Positions 11,699 to 23,301 of a stretch of DNA of 64,000 nucleotides are shown one piece after another. The stretch covers positions 20,306 to 84,305 of the forward strand of contig DASVDX010000070.1 of NCBI GenBank assembly GCA_036380875.1. Reading direction: 5' to 3'. The notes beneath the pieces are model-generated. The model made no database searches. It was not told the origin of the DNA and saw only the letters and a program-made list of their open reading frames with translations. The position numbers and the translations under genes are program-made. The stretch is from ZC4RG17 sp036380875. GTDB taxonomy: Bacteria; Actinomycetota; Acidimicrobiia; Spongiisociales; ZC4RG35. Every line of letters begins with the position of its first letter. Position 1 is the stretch's first letter.

Positions 11699-12415
11699 GT
11701 GCACGTCGCCCTCTCGGCTCTCGCCGGCCTGCTCGCCGGCCCCTTCGTCCACCATCTCGCCGTCCAGGCGGGCGCCGACCTGCCCTTCGCCCTCTCTGCT
11801 GCGGTCTGCCGCCGCTGCGGCCACCCCAGGGGACTGCTGACACGTTGCTCGGAGTGCGGACTCGGGATCGGCCGCCCACTCCTCACTTCGATCACCACGG
11901 CCGGTGTTGCCGCCCTCGTCGCTTGGTCGATCGGCCCCCGCTGGGTTCTCTGCGCCTACTTCTGGTTCGTGGCGATGACGGTCGTGCTCTTCTTGACCGA
12001 CATCGATCACAAACGCATCCCCAACCGCATCACGTATCCGGGGACACCGATCGCGGTCGCCCTGTTGGCGGGCGGCGCCGCTCTCGATGGGACGTTGCAG
12101 GCTTTGCCGCGAGCCCTGGGAGGTGCGTTCGTGTTCGCGGGGTTCTTCCTCGTGGTGTTCGTCCTCGCCCGGGGCGGGTTCGGTTTCGGCGACGTCAAAC
12201 TCGCCTTTCCTCTCGGCCTCTTCACCGCCTTCATCAGTTGGATCCACTTGTTTCTCGCTGTTCTGGCCACGGCGGCGCTCGGCGGGTTGGCAGCCCTTGC
12301 CGCCCTTCTCGCCGGGAAGGGAGCGAAGTCGGAACTGCCGTACGGGCCGCCGATGATCGTCGGAGCGTGGGTGTCGATCGTGTGGGGAACCACCCTCGCG
12401 GGCGTGATCTTCTAG
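11699..12415 (+). CDS. Prepilin peptidase (A24 family leader peptidase)
   Basis: 238-residue polytopic membrane aspartic protease that cleaves and may N-methylate type IV pilin-like precursors. An N-terminal helix is followed by a four-cysteine zinc loop (CRRCGHPRG ... CSECG). The first catalytic aspartate is in LTDIDHKRIPNRITYPG and the second in GGFGFGDVKL. About six to seven hydrophobic segments are visible. The GTG start is supported by the -10 box just upstream. No pilin or pilus assembly genes are in the window, so its substrates are encoded elsewhere. Confidence 0.9.
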   Translation: MHVALSALAGLLAGPFVHHLAVQAGADLPFALSAAVCRRCGHPRGLLTRCSECGLGIGRPLLTSITTAGVAALVAWSIGPRWVLCAYFWFVAMTVVLFLTDIDHKRIPNRITYPGTPIAVALLAGGAALDGTLQALPRALGGAFVFAGFFLVVFVLARGGFGFGDVKLAFPLGLFTAFISWIHLFLAVLATAALGGLAALAALLAGKGAKSELPYGPPMIVGAWVSIVWGTTLAGVIF

Positions 12416-12420
12416 GTCGG

Positions 12421-12426
12421 TAGCAT
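12421..12426 (+). promoter_or_regulatory. Putative -10 box for aroC (leaderless)
   Basis: TAGCAT ends 7 nt before the aroC GTG, with no ribosome-binding site between. It probably starts an aroC-aroK-aroB transcript. Confidence 0.4.
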
Positions 12427-12433
12427 CTGGCCC

Positions 12434-13591
12434 GTGTTGCGTTTCCTGACCGCAGGTGAATCCCACGGCCCGGGCCTGGTGGCCGTGGTGGAGGGGCTGC
12501 CGGCCGGGCTGGAGGTGACGGTAGAAGGACTCCAGGCCGAGTTGGCACGTCGTCGCCTCGGTTACGGGCGCAGCCCACGCATGGGCCTCGAGAAGGACCA
12601 ACTCGAGATCATCGGCGGAGTCCGCCACGGAAGGACATTGGGATCTCCGGTTGCGGTCCTCATCCGCAACACGGAGTTCGAAACGAAGTGGGCGGAGGAG
12701 ATGAGCCCCCACCCGGGGAACCCGAAGCGAAAGATGACGACGCCTCGACCCGGCCACGCCGACCTCCCGGGCATGCTCAAGTACGACACCCACGACGCCC
12801 GCGACATCCTCGAACGGGCCTCCGCCCGGGAGACGGCGGCGCGGACCGTCGTCGGCTACCTGTCCAAGCAACTCCTGGGTGAGCTCGGCATGTCGGTGCT
12901 CAGCCATGTGGTGGCAATCGGCACCGTCAGGGTCCCCGATGACATGCCGATCCCCGCCCCGGAAGACCTCGTCAGCATCGACTCTTCGTCGGTCCGCTGC
13001 TTCGATCCGGCCAGTGCCGCTCAAATGGAGGCGGAGATCCGAGGTGCCCGCGAGAGCCGCGACACCCTGGGAGGAGTGGTCGAGATCCTCGCATATGGGG
13101 TGCCCCCCGGTCTCGGCAGCCACGTGCATTGGGACCGCAAGATCGACGGGCGTCTCGCCCAGGCGCTGATGTCGATCCAGGCGATCAAGGGTGTGGAGAT
13201 CGGAGACGGGTTCACTCAGGCGCGCAACCGGGGCAGCGAAGCCCACGACGAGATCTATCACAACGGCACCACCTTCACCCGCCAGACGCTCCGTTCGGGC
13301 GGGACGGAGGGAGGCATCACCATCGGGGGACTTCTCCGGGTGCGGGCGGCGATGAAGCCGATCTCGACCGTCATGCGCCCCCTCGACACCGTAGACGTCG
13401 AGACCAAGGAGTCGACGAAAGCCTTCTACGAGCGTTCGGACGTCTGCGCTGTGCCTCGGGCCGGCGTCGTCTGCGAGCAGATGGTGGCTTACGTCCTCGC
13501 CGACGAGTCGCTGCGGATGTTCGGCGGCGACACCGTCGACGATGTGGTGGCGTCATTCGAGCGCTACCGGGCTCGGCTGGCCGAGTTCTGA
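12434..13591 (+). CDS. aroC: Chorismate synthase
   Basis: 385 residues. It converts 5-enolpyruvylshikimate 3-phosphate to chorismate using reduced FMN. Family signatures are TAGESHGPGL at the N-terminus, GRSPRM, GGVRHGRTLGSPVAV, RPGHADLPGMLKYD, DARDILERASARETAAR and RSGGTEGGI. The GTG at 12434 puts the conserved LRFLTAGESHG at the N-terminus. The stop overlaps the aroK ATG by one base. Confidence 0.97.
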   Translation: MLRFLTAGESHGPGLVAVVEGLPAGLEVTVEGLQAELARRRLGYGRSPRMGLEKDQLEIIGGVRHGRTLGSPVAVLIRNTEFETKWAEEMSPHPGNPKRKMTTPRPGHADLPGMLKYDTHDARDILERASARETAARTVVGYLSKQLLGELGMSVLSHVVAIGTVRVPDDMPIPAPEDLVSIDSSSVRCFDPASAAQMEAEIRGARESRDTLGGVVEILAYGVPPGLGSHVHWDRKIDGRLAQALMSIQAIKGVEIGDGFTQARNRGSEAHDEIYHNGTTFTRQTLRSGGTEGGITIGGLLRVRAAMKPISTVMRPLDTVDVETKESTKAFYERSDVCAVPRAGVVCEQMVAYVLADESLRMFGGDTVDDVVASFERYRARLAEF

Positions 13592-14100
13592 TGCTCTGGC
13601 TCATCGGGATGATGGGCTCGGGAAAGACTTCCGTCGGTGCGGAGGTCGCTTCCCGGCGAGGTGTCGACTTCGTCGACACCGACGAGCTGGTGACGGCCGT
13701 CACCGACCTCAGCATCCCTGAGATCTGGCAACACCAGGGCGAGGAGGAGTTCCGGCGCCTCGAGCGCCAGATGATCGCTTCCGCCGCCGCCGAAGACGAG
13801 CCCGTTGTGATCGGCACCGGCGGGGGAGCGGTGCTCGACGATGAGAACGTCGAGATCATGCGCCGCTCCGGCACGGTGATCTGGCTCTCGGCCACGCCGG
13901 AGACGCTGGCCAAACGCATCGGCCGTGATTCGAACCGGCCCCTTCTGGCCGCGGCTGAAGACCCGGTGGAGGTGCTCAGGGCCGTGCTCGCCGAGAGGGA
14001 GGACGAGTATCGACGGGCCGCCCACGCGGTGGTCACGACCGACGACAAGACGATCGATGAGGTGGTGGAGGAGGTGCTCCGACTGTGGAACGGTTCGTGA
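13591..14100 (+). CDS. aroK: Shikimate kinase
   Basis: 169-residue P-loop kinase that phosphorylates shikimate at the 3-OH. Walker A is GMMGSGKTSVG. The substrate-binding acidic residues are in DFVDTDEL, followed by the arginine of EFRRLE and GTGGGAV. A lid region with RPLL follows. The frame is open upstream inside aroC, but the real start is the ATG touching the aroC stop, which leaves the normal 3-residue lead to the P-loop strand. The last 16 bp overlap aroB. Confidence 0.96.
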   Translation: MLWLIGMMGSGKTSVGAEVASRRGVDFVDTDELVTAVTDLSIPEIWQHQGEEEFRRLERQMIASAAAEDEPVVIGTGGGAVLDDENVEIMRRSGTVIWLSATPETLAKRIGRDSNRPLLAAAEDPVEVLRAVLAEREDEYRRAAHAVVTTDDKTIDEVVEEVLRLWNGS

Positions 14101-15110
14101 TCGGCGCCGAAAGCGAGATCCTCGTCGATCACGGCTTGCCGCGCCCCCTGCTTCCCGCCAACGACTCCCGACGCCGGGCGGCGGTGCTGACCCAACCCGG
14201 AGCGGAATCCATCGCCCGGCGGATCGCCGCCCTGATCACGGGGGAAGGCGCGGACGCCTACGTCCATGTGATGCCCGACGGCGACGAGGCGAAGACGCTC
14301 GCCGCGGTCGAGGCGGCTTACGCGTCGCTGGCCGAACAACGCATCGGCCGCACGGACACGGTGGTCGCCGTCGGTGGGGGAGCGGTGACCGACGCCGGCG
14401 GCTTCGTCGCCGCCACTTGGATGAGGGGCGTCGAGGCGGTCTATGTGCCCACCACCCTCTTGGGGGCGGTGGACGCCGCCATCGGAGGCAAGACCGGGAT
14501 CAATCTCGCCGGGAAGAACCTGGTGGGGGTCTTTCGCCACCCGCGACGGGTGGCAGTGGACCTCCTGATCCTCGACGAGCTCCCCGACCACCTGAAGCGA
14601 GAGGGGGCGGCCGAGATCATCAAAGCCGGGTTGCTGGCCGCACCCGACGTCGTCGCCGCCTATCGGACTGCCGGCATCGACGCCCCCCTCGACGAGGTAG
14701 TGCCGACGGCGGTCGGGGTGAAGGTCGACATCGTCACCCGTGACTTCACCGAAAGCGGGGATCGGGCCCTCCTCAACCTGGGGCACACCATCGGCCACGG
14801 AGTCGAGTTCGCAGCGGGGATCTCCCACGGAGAAGCCGTGGCGATAGGCCTCGTCGCGGCAGCGGCGGTATCGGAGCACAAGCTGGGCTTCGGCGAGAGG
14901 AACATCGTGCACGAGGCCTTGGCCCGCACCGGCTTGCCCACGGAAGCGCCTCCGGTCGACCGCGCCGAGGTGATCCGCCTCATCGGCCTCGACAAGAAAC
15001 GGAAAGCCGGCCGCCTGTACATGACTCTCCTCGCCGCGGTGGGCCGCCCCGTGATCACCGAGGTCACAGACGCCGACGTCGCCGTCGGTCTCGACGCCAT
15101 CGGGCTCTGA
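14085..15110 (+). CDS. aroB: 3-dehydroquinate synthase
   Basis: 341 residues. NAD- and metal-dependent cyclase that converts DAHP to 3-dehydroquinate. NAD-binding glycines are in VGGGAVTDAGGFVAATWMRG, followed by PTTLLGAVDAAIGGKTGIN and GKNLVGVFRHP. Metal ligands are E in REGAAEIIKAG and histidines in NLGHTIGHG and ISHGEAVAIG. The GTG start inside aroK gives a 16-bp overlap, implying coupling. In mycobacteria pepQ follows aroB; here efp follows directly. Confidence 0.96.
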   Translation: MERFVIGAESEILVDHGLPRPLLPANDSRRRAAVLTQPGAESIARRIAALITGEGADAYVHVMPDGDEAKTLAAVEAAYASLAEQRIGRTDTVVAVGGGAVTDAGGFVAATWMRGVEAVYVPTTLLGAVDAAIGGKTGINLAGKNLVGVFRHPRRVAVDLLILDELPDHLKREGAAEIIKAGLLAAPDVVAAYRTAGIDAPLDEVVPTAVGVKVDIVTRDFTESGDRALLNLGHTIGHGVEFAAGISHGEAVAIGLVAAAAVSEHKLGFGERNIVHEALARTGLPTEAPPVDRAEVIRLIGLDKKRKAGRLYMTLLAAVGRPVITEVTDADVAVGLDAIGL

Positions 15111-15141
15111 GACCGCCGTCCTGAGGCCCCCGCTGCTTTCC

Positions 15142-15147
15142 TATCCT
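15142..15147 (+). promoter_or_regulatory. Putative -10 box for efp (leaderless)
   Basis: TATCCT ends 6 nt upstream of the efp ATG. The 43-bp gap after aroB has no Shine-Dalgarno, so a leaderless efp-nusB message is likely. Confidence 0.45.
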
Positions 15148-15153
15148 TGCACC

Positions 15154-15711
15154 ATGATCTCTACCAACGACGTCCGCCCGGGCATGGCTCTCGCCCTCGA
15201 CGACGGCATCTTCACCATCATCGAGTACCAGCACGTCAAGCCCGGGAAGGGCAAGGCGTTCGTCCGGATGAAGCTCAAGAACGCCGAGACCGGTCAGGTC
15301 CTCGATCGAACGTTCCGCGCCGACGAGGACGTACCCCAAGCGATCATCGAGCGTGTCGAGCACCAGTACCTGTACTCGGACGACCTCGGGTACCACTTCA
15401 TGAACCTCAGCGACTACGGGCAGATCGCCTTGACCGAAGAGGACGTCGGCAGCGCGGCGGGCTATCTCACCGACGGCTCCACCGTCACACTGGTCATGTA
15501 CCAGGGCACCCCGATCGGCGTCGAGCTTCCAGCTGCGGTCGAACTCGAAGTCACCTATGCCGAGCCCGGTGTCAAAGGCGACACCCGCACCGGCGCCACC
15601 AAGCCCGTCACACTCGAGACCGGCCTGGTCGTCCAGGTGCCGCTCTTCGTGGAGCAGGGCGACCGCATCAAGGTCGACACTCGCACTGGCGAGTACCTGA
15701 CGCGGGTGTGA
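15154..15711 (+). CDS. efp: Elongation factor P
   Basis: 185 residues with three OB-like domains. It binds between the ribosomal P and E sites and relieves stalling at polyproline. The N-terminal loop that contacts the peptidyl-transferase centre reads HVKPGKGKAFVR; the lysine in it is the usual modification position. The C-terminal signature VDTRTGEYLTRV is intact. It is followed by nusB with a 4-bp overlap, an order conserved in Actinobacteria. Confidence 0.97.
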   Translation: MISTNDVRPGMALALDDGIFTIIEYQHVKPGKGKAFVRMKLKNAETGQVLDRTFRADEDVPQAIIERVEHQYLYSDDLGYHFMNLSDYGQIALTEEDVGSAAGYLTDGSTVTLVMYQGTPIGVELPAAVELEVTYAEPGVKGDTRTGATKPVTLETGLVVQVPLFVEQGDRIKVDTRTGEYLTRV

Positions 15712-16088
15712 CATCCGAGGCCTCTTCTGAGCCCCGTGACCGGGCCCTCCAGGCCCTGTACCAGGCCGACCGCACCGGAGACCCCGGAGACCTCGACGAG
15801 CTCCCCGCCAAGGCCCGCCGGCTGGTCGAAGGCGTCCTCGACAAGCTCGACGAGCTAGACGCCACGATCGCCTCGGTGTCCGACCATTGGAGCATCGAGC
15901 GCATGCCGGTGGTCGACCGGGCCATCCTCCGCCTGGGTCTCTACGAGCTCCGTTACGTCCCATCGGTGCCGACGGCGGTGGTGGTCAACGAAGCCGTCCG
16001 CCTCGCCAAGACCTACTCCACACAACGCTCGGGGGTGTTCGTCAACGGCGTGCTCGCGTCGCTGGCGGAGAAGGAGCGCGGTGCCTGA
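15708..16088 (+). CDS. nusB: Transcription antitermination factor NusB
   Basis: 126 residues from a GTG overlapping the efp stop. All-helical RNA-binding protein that, with NusE/S10, binds boxA in rRNA leaders and supports antitermination. Recognisable stretches are RDRALQALYQADR near the start, ERMPVVDRAILRLGLYEL and PTAVVVNEAVRLAKTYSTQRSGVFVNGVL at the end. The frame is open upstream, but that part overlaps efp and is not coding. boxA-like elements occur in the rRNA operon of this same window. Confidence 0.95.
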   Translation: MTSEASSEPRDRALQALYQADRTGDPGDLDELPAKARRLVEGVLDKLDELDATIASVSDHWSIERMPVVDRAILRLGLYELRYVPSVPTAVVVNEAVRLAKTYSTQRSGVFVNGVLASLAEKERGA

Positions 16089-16106
16089 GCCGCCTCGGCC
16101 CGCGGG

Positions 16107-16112
16107 TACACT
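16107..16112 (+). promoter_or_regulatory. Putative -10 box of the pyr operon
   Basis: TACACT in the context GGGTACACT lies 60 bp before the pyrR ATG. A start near 16119 would place the whole PyrR-binding hairpin in the 5' UTR. No convincing -35 is seen; the box overlaps the end of the nusB region. Confidence 0.45.
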
Positions 16113-16126
16113 GCAGCCGACAACGC

Positions 16127-16162
16127 CCCCTTTAAGCCCGGTCCGGTGAGGCCGGAAAGGAG
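16127..16162 (+). promoter_or_regulatory. PyrR-binding RNA hairpin overlapping the pyrR ribosome-binding site
   Basis: The lower stem is CCTTT (16129-16133) with AAAGG (16156-16160). A 5' internal bulge AAGC follows, then the upper stem CCGG (16138-16141) with CCGG (16152-16155). The loop contains CGGTGAGG, which fits the PyrR recognition consensus CNGNGAGG. The 3' arm includes the Shine-Dalgarno AAAGGAG, 4 nt from the ATG. By analogy with mycobacterial pyrR leaders, PyrR bound with UMP would hide the Shine-Dalgarno and repress translation of the operon. No terminator follows, so transcriptional attenuation of the Bacillus type is unlikely. Confidence 0.82.
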
Positions 16163-16166
16163 CAGG

Positions 16167-16712
16167 ATGACGGCCACCCGCGCCGTAGTGATGGACGCCG
16201 ACGACACGAGGCGTGCCATCCACCGACTCGCTCACGAGATCATCGAGCGCCACCACGGCGCCGACCGGGTAGTTCTCGTCGGAATCCACACTCGGGGCGT
16301 CCCTCTGGCATCGGCGATCGCCGCCGCCATCGAGGATTTCGAGGGGGTGCCGGTCCCGGTCGGGGAGCTGGACATCGGCCTCTATCGTGACGATCTCTCG
16401 CGCCGGGCCGCCACCACCCTCGCCCGGACGTCGGTCCCCGTCGACATCACCGGGAGGCCGGTGGTCCTCGTCGACGATGTCCTCTTCACCGGCCGCACGA
16501 TCCGCGCCGCTCTCGACGCCCTCTCGGACCTCGGCAGGGCAGAGACGATCGAGTTGGCAGTGCTGGTCGACCGAGGCCATCGTCAGTTGCCCATCCGGCC
16601 CGACTACGTCGGCAAGAACCTTCCCACCTCATTGGACCAGAGGGTCGTCGTGTCCGTCCCCGACATCGACGGCGAATGGGGCGTCTGGATCCGAGACGAG
16701 GAGGAGACGTGA
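16167..16712 (+). CDS. pyrR: PyrR bifunctional regulator / uracil phosphoribosyltransferase
   Basis: 181 residues. RNA-binding regulator of pyrimidine genes with uracil phosphoribosyltransferase activity. The PRPP-binding signature is VVLVDDVLFTGRTIRAALDAL; RPDYVGKNLPTS and VDRGHRQLPI are typical of PyrR. The ATG at 16167 is chosen because AAAGGAG lies 4 nt upstream and the product then has normal length; a GTG at 16146 lies within the regulatory hairpin. It is first gene of pyrR-pyrB-pyrC-carA-carB-pyrD-pyrF and overlaps pyrB by 4 bp. Confidence 0.96.
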   Translation: MTATRAVVMDADDTRRAIHRLAHEIIERHHGADRVVLVGIHTRGVPLASAIAAAIEDFEGVPVPVGELDIGLYRDDLSRRAATTLARTSVPVDITGRPVVLVDDVLFTGRTIRAALDALSDLGRAETIELAVLVDRGHRQLPIRPDYVGKNLPTSLDQRVVVSVPDIDGEWGVWIRDEEET

Positions 16713-17629
16713 GGCACCTGCTCACGATCGAAGGCATGTCCCGTGCCGACTTGGAGGACATCCTCGACCTGGCCGATGAGTTCGTCGAGGTCCTCGAACG
16801 GCCCATCCCCAAGGTGCCCACTCTGCGGGGCGCCACGGTCGCCACGCTCTTCTTCGAGCCGTCGACACGCACCCGACTTTCGTTCGAGCGGGCCGCCAAG
16901 GCGTTGTCGGCGGACGTGCTCACCTTCTCCCCGGGCACCTCGTCTGTGACGAAGGGGGAGAGCCTGAAGGACACAGCGCTGACTCTGAGGGCGATGGGCG
17001 CCGACCTGATGGTCGTCCGCCACAGCGCCACCGGCGCCGCCCACCGGGTGGCCCAATGGGTGGACGTGCCCGTGATCAACGCCGGCGATGGAGCCCATCA
17101 GCACCCGACCCAAGCGATCCTCGATGCCCTCACACTGCGGCGGCACTTTGGGAAACTCGACGGGCTGCACGTGGGGATCGTCGGCGACATCCGCCACTCA
17201 CGGGTGGCACGCTCCGGTCTCCAAGCGTTCTCCACGTTGGGCGCCCGGGTCACCCTCATCGCCCCTCCCACCCTGTTGCCCCGCGACCTCGCCGGGTGGC
17301 CGGTCGACGTCGCCAACGACTTCGATGATGTCTTGCCTCAGCTCGACGTGGTCTACCTGCTGCGGATCCAGCAGGAGCGCGGCGGCACCACCGGATTCAC
17401 GTCCCTTCCCGAGTACGTCAGGCGCTTCGGCCTCGACGATTCCCGCTTCGCCCGCCTCCGACCCGAAGCTGTGGTCATGCATCCCGGGCCCATGAACCGG
17501 GGAGTGGAGATCTCCCCGCAAGTCGCCGACTCGCCTCGCACACTGATCCTGGATCAGGTGCGCAACGGCGTCGCGGCTCGCATGGCGGTGTTGTTCCGCC
17601 TCCTCGCCTCCCCGGGAGCCGAAAGATGA
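16709..17629 (+). CDS. pyrB: Aspartate carbamoyltransferase catalytic subunit
   Basis: 306 residues. Condenses carbamoyl phosphate with aspartate to carbamoyl aspartate. Carbamoyl-phosphate-binding motif FFEPSTRTRLSFERA is intact, as are DGAHQHPTQAILD and MHPGPMNRGVEI. No pyrI regulatory subunit is present, as usual in Actinobacteria. The GTG start overlaps the pyrR stop; the stop overlaps the pyrC ATG. Confidence 0.97.
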   Translation: MRHLLTIEGMSRADLEDILDLADEFVEVLERPIPKVPTLRGATVATLFFEPSTRTRLSFERAAKALSADVLTFSPGTSSVTKGESLKDTALTLRAMGADLMVVRHSATGAAHRVAQWVDVPVINAGDGAHQHPTQAILDALTLRRHFGKLDGLHVGIVGDIRHSRVARSGLQAFSTLGARVTLIAPPTLLPRDLAGWPVDVANDFDDVLPQLDVVYLLRIQQERGGTTGFTSLPEYVRRFGLDDSRFARLRPEAVVMHPGPMNRGVEISPQVADSPRTLILDQVRNGVAARMAVLFRLLASPGAER

Positions 17630-18897
17630 TCGTCATCCGCGGCGGCTCGGTACTGACCCCGGACGGCATCGTGACCGCAGATGTGGTCGTCGAGGACGAC
17701 AGGGTCGTGTCAGTGGAGGCGTCTCCGATCTCGCACCCCCCGTCCCCGCCCACCACCCAGATAGACGCCACCGGTTGCTGGGTCGGCCCCGGCCTCGTCG
17801 ATCTCCACGCCCACCTGCGCGAGCCCGGTCAGGAGTGGAAAGAGGACATCGCCTCAGGGAGCCGGGCGGCCGCCGCCGGAGGCTTCACCGCGGTCGTGGC
17901 CATGCCCAACACCCTCCCCGCGATCGACGAAGGGCATCGGGCCCGCTTCGTCGCCGAGCGGGGCCAGAAGGTCGGGCTGTGCGATGTCGTCCCCGCCGGG
18001 GCGCTGACGCTGGGGCGGGAGGGCCGCCAACTCGCCCGCCTCGACGAACTGATGGATGCGGGCGTTCGGTTGTTCACCGACGATGGGGACACCCTCGTCG
18101 ACGCCGGCCTCCTGCGGAGAGCCATGGAGTACCTGGCGGGACGGGACTGTGTGATCGCCCAGCATGCCGAAGACCCCGGTCTTGCCGGCGACGGCCACAT
18201 GCACGAAGGCTCCGTCTCCTCGCGGCTCGGCATGCGCGGGCTGCCCGCCCTGGCCGAGGAGACGATCGTCGCCCGCGACCTGGCGCTCGTCGAGTTGACG
18301 GGCGCCACCTATCACGTGCAACACGTTTCGACCGCGGGCACGGTGGAACTCGTCCGTCGTGCCAAGAAGGCCGGGCTCTCGGTCACCGCCGAAGTGACGC
18401 CGCATCACCTCGTTTTCGACCACCAGGAAGTGGAGTCGATGGACCCCAACTTCAAGATGTACCCGCCCTTGCGTACCCCCGACGACGTGGCCGAGTTGCG
18501 CAGGGCATTGCTGGACGGGACCATCGATGCCGTGGCCACCGATCACGCCCCGCACGCCGACCACGAGCAAGAAGTGCCCTTCGAAGAGGCACCCCGGGGA
18601 GTGATCGGGCTGGAGACGGCCGCCGCCGCCGTCATCACCGCCACCGGGATCGACCAGCAGCGCTTCTTCGAGCGGATGTCGATCATCCCGGCACAGATCG
18701 CCCGCCTCGACGGCCACGGTCTGCCCGTGGCTCCGGGATCGCCCGCCAACCTGGTGGTGATCGACCCGTCCGCCGTGTGGACGCCGGAACGATTCCACTC
18801 CCGCAGCCAGAACAGCCCCTTTTCGGGCCGCAAGCTCACCGGACGAGTCAGGGCCACGCTGTTGCGGGGACGCCTGACCCACGAGGAGGTGGCATGA
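17626..18897 (+). CDS. pyrC: Dihydroorotase
   Basis: 423-residue amidohydrolase that cyclises carbamoyl aspartate to dihydroorotate. Metal ligands lie in DLHAHLREPGQ (HxH), further histidines in IAQHAEDP and YHVQHVS, and the catalytic aspartate in ATDHAPHA. The length and the HLREPG signature place it in the class I type. A 4-bp overlap with pyrB and with carA indicates operon translation coupling. Confidence 0.97.
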   Translation: MIVIRGGSVLTPDGIVTADVVVEDDRVVSVEASPISHPPSPPTTQIDATGCWVGPGLVDLHAHLREPGQEWKEDIASGSRAAAAGGFTAVVAMPNTLPAIDEGHRARFVAERGQKVGLCDVVPAGALTLGREGRQLARLDELMDAGVRLFTDDGDTLVDAGLLRRAMEYLAGRDCVIAQHAEDPGLAGDGHMHEGSVSSRLGMRGLPALAEETIVARDLALVELTGATYHVQHVSTAGTVELVRRAKKAGLSVTAEVTPHHLVFDHQEVESMDPNFKMYPPLRTPDDVAELRRALLDGTIDAVATDHAPHADHEQEVPFEEAPRGVIGLETAAAAVITATGIDQQRFFERMSIIPAQIARLDGHGLPVAPGSPANLVVIDPSAVWTPERFHSRSQNSPFSGRKLTGRVRATLLRGRLTHEEVA

Positions 18898-20043
18898 GCG
18901 ACGGCTTGCTGGTCACTGCCGACGGCGCCGTCTTCCGGGGCCGCTCGGTGGGAGCGGAAGGCATCGCCACCGGTGAAGCCGTCTTCAACACGTCGATGAC
19001 CGGCTATCAGGAGATCCTCACCGACCCGTCGTACGCCGGCCAAGTCGTGGTCATGACCGCCCCCCATCAGGGGAACTACGGCGTGACCGAAGCCGATGCC
19101 CAGCGGCCCACCCTCGCGGTGGCGGGGTTCGTCGTGCGCTCCCTCTCTCGGCGCCACTCCAACTGGCGGGCGGAGGGGTCCCTCGCTTCCTATCTGCGCC
19201 AGCACGGGATCGTGGCCCTCGCCGACGTCGACACCCGCCGCCTGACCCGACACATCCGCGAACGGGGGGCGATGCCGGTCGCCCTCGGCGTGGGCGCCGA
19301 CGAGGCGGAGGTAGCCGCAGCTGCGGCCTCCGCCCCGGGTATGGAAGGCCAGGACCTCGCCACCGGGGTCGCCACTGCCGAGCCATACGAGGTGGCGGCG
19401 ACCACGGACCGTATCGGATCGGTGGTGGCGATCGACCTGGGGATGAAACGAGACATCGCCGACCGCCTCACCGAGAGGGGCCTCGACGTCACCGTGGTTC
19501 CTCCCCGCTTCACGGCCGACGACATCCTCGCCCTCGCGCCGGACGGGGTCTTCGTATCCAACGGGCCCGGCGACCCCCAGCCACTCGTGCAAGCGACGGA
19601 AGCGCTGGCCGGCGTGCTGGGAAAGGTGCCGGTCTTCGGTATCTGCCTCGGACACCAGGTCCTCGGCCTGGCCCTGGGGGCGTCGACGTTCAAGCTCCCG
19701 TTCGGTCACCACGGCGGCAACCATCCGGTGCGCCGGTTCAGCGATGGCAAGGTCGAGATCACCTCCCACAACCACGGGTTCGCGGTCGACCTGTGGAGCC
19801 TCACCGACCAGGCCCCGCCCGAGCGTCGTGGCCTGGTGACATCCGATCTCCTCCCGGAGCAGGTGGAGACACGCTTCGGCTCGGCCGTGCCCACCCACCA
19901 GAACCTGAACGACGGCACGCTGGAGGGCCTGCGCTGCCTCGACGTCCCCGCCTTCTCCGTCCAGTACCACCCGGAGGCGGCCCCTGGCCCGCGGGATTCG
20001 GTCCACCTGTTCGACGAGTTCGTCTCCGTCATGGGGTTGGCCG

Positions 20044-20054
<11 letters not shown>
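18894..20054 (+). CDS. carA: Carbamoyl-phosphate synthase small (glutaminase) subunit
   Basis: 386 residues. Releases ammonia from glutamine for the large subunit. The N-terminal small domain has FNTSMTGYQEILTDPSYAGQ. The C-terminal class I glutamine amidotransferase has the catalytic cysteine in FGICLGHQVLGLA and the His/Glu pair in SVQYHPEAAPGP. The ATG at 18894 overlaps the pyrC stop; a longer open frame upstream is out of register with pyrC and is not coding. The last 11 bp overlap carB. Confidence 0.97.
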
Positions 20055-23297
<3,243 letters not shown>

Positions 23298-23301
<4 letters not shown>

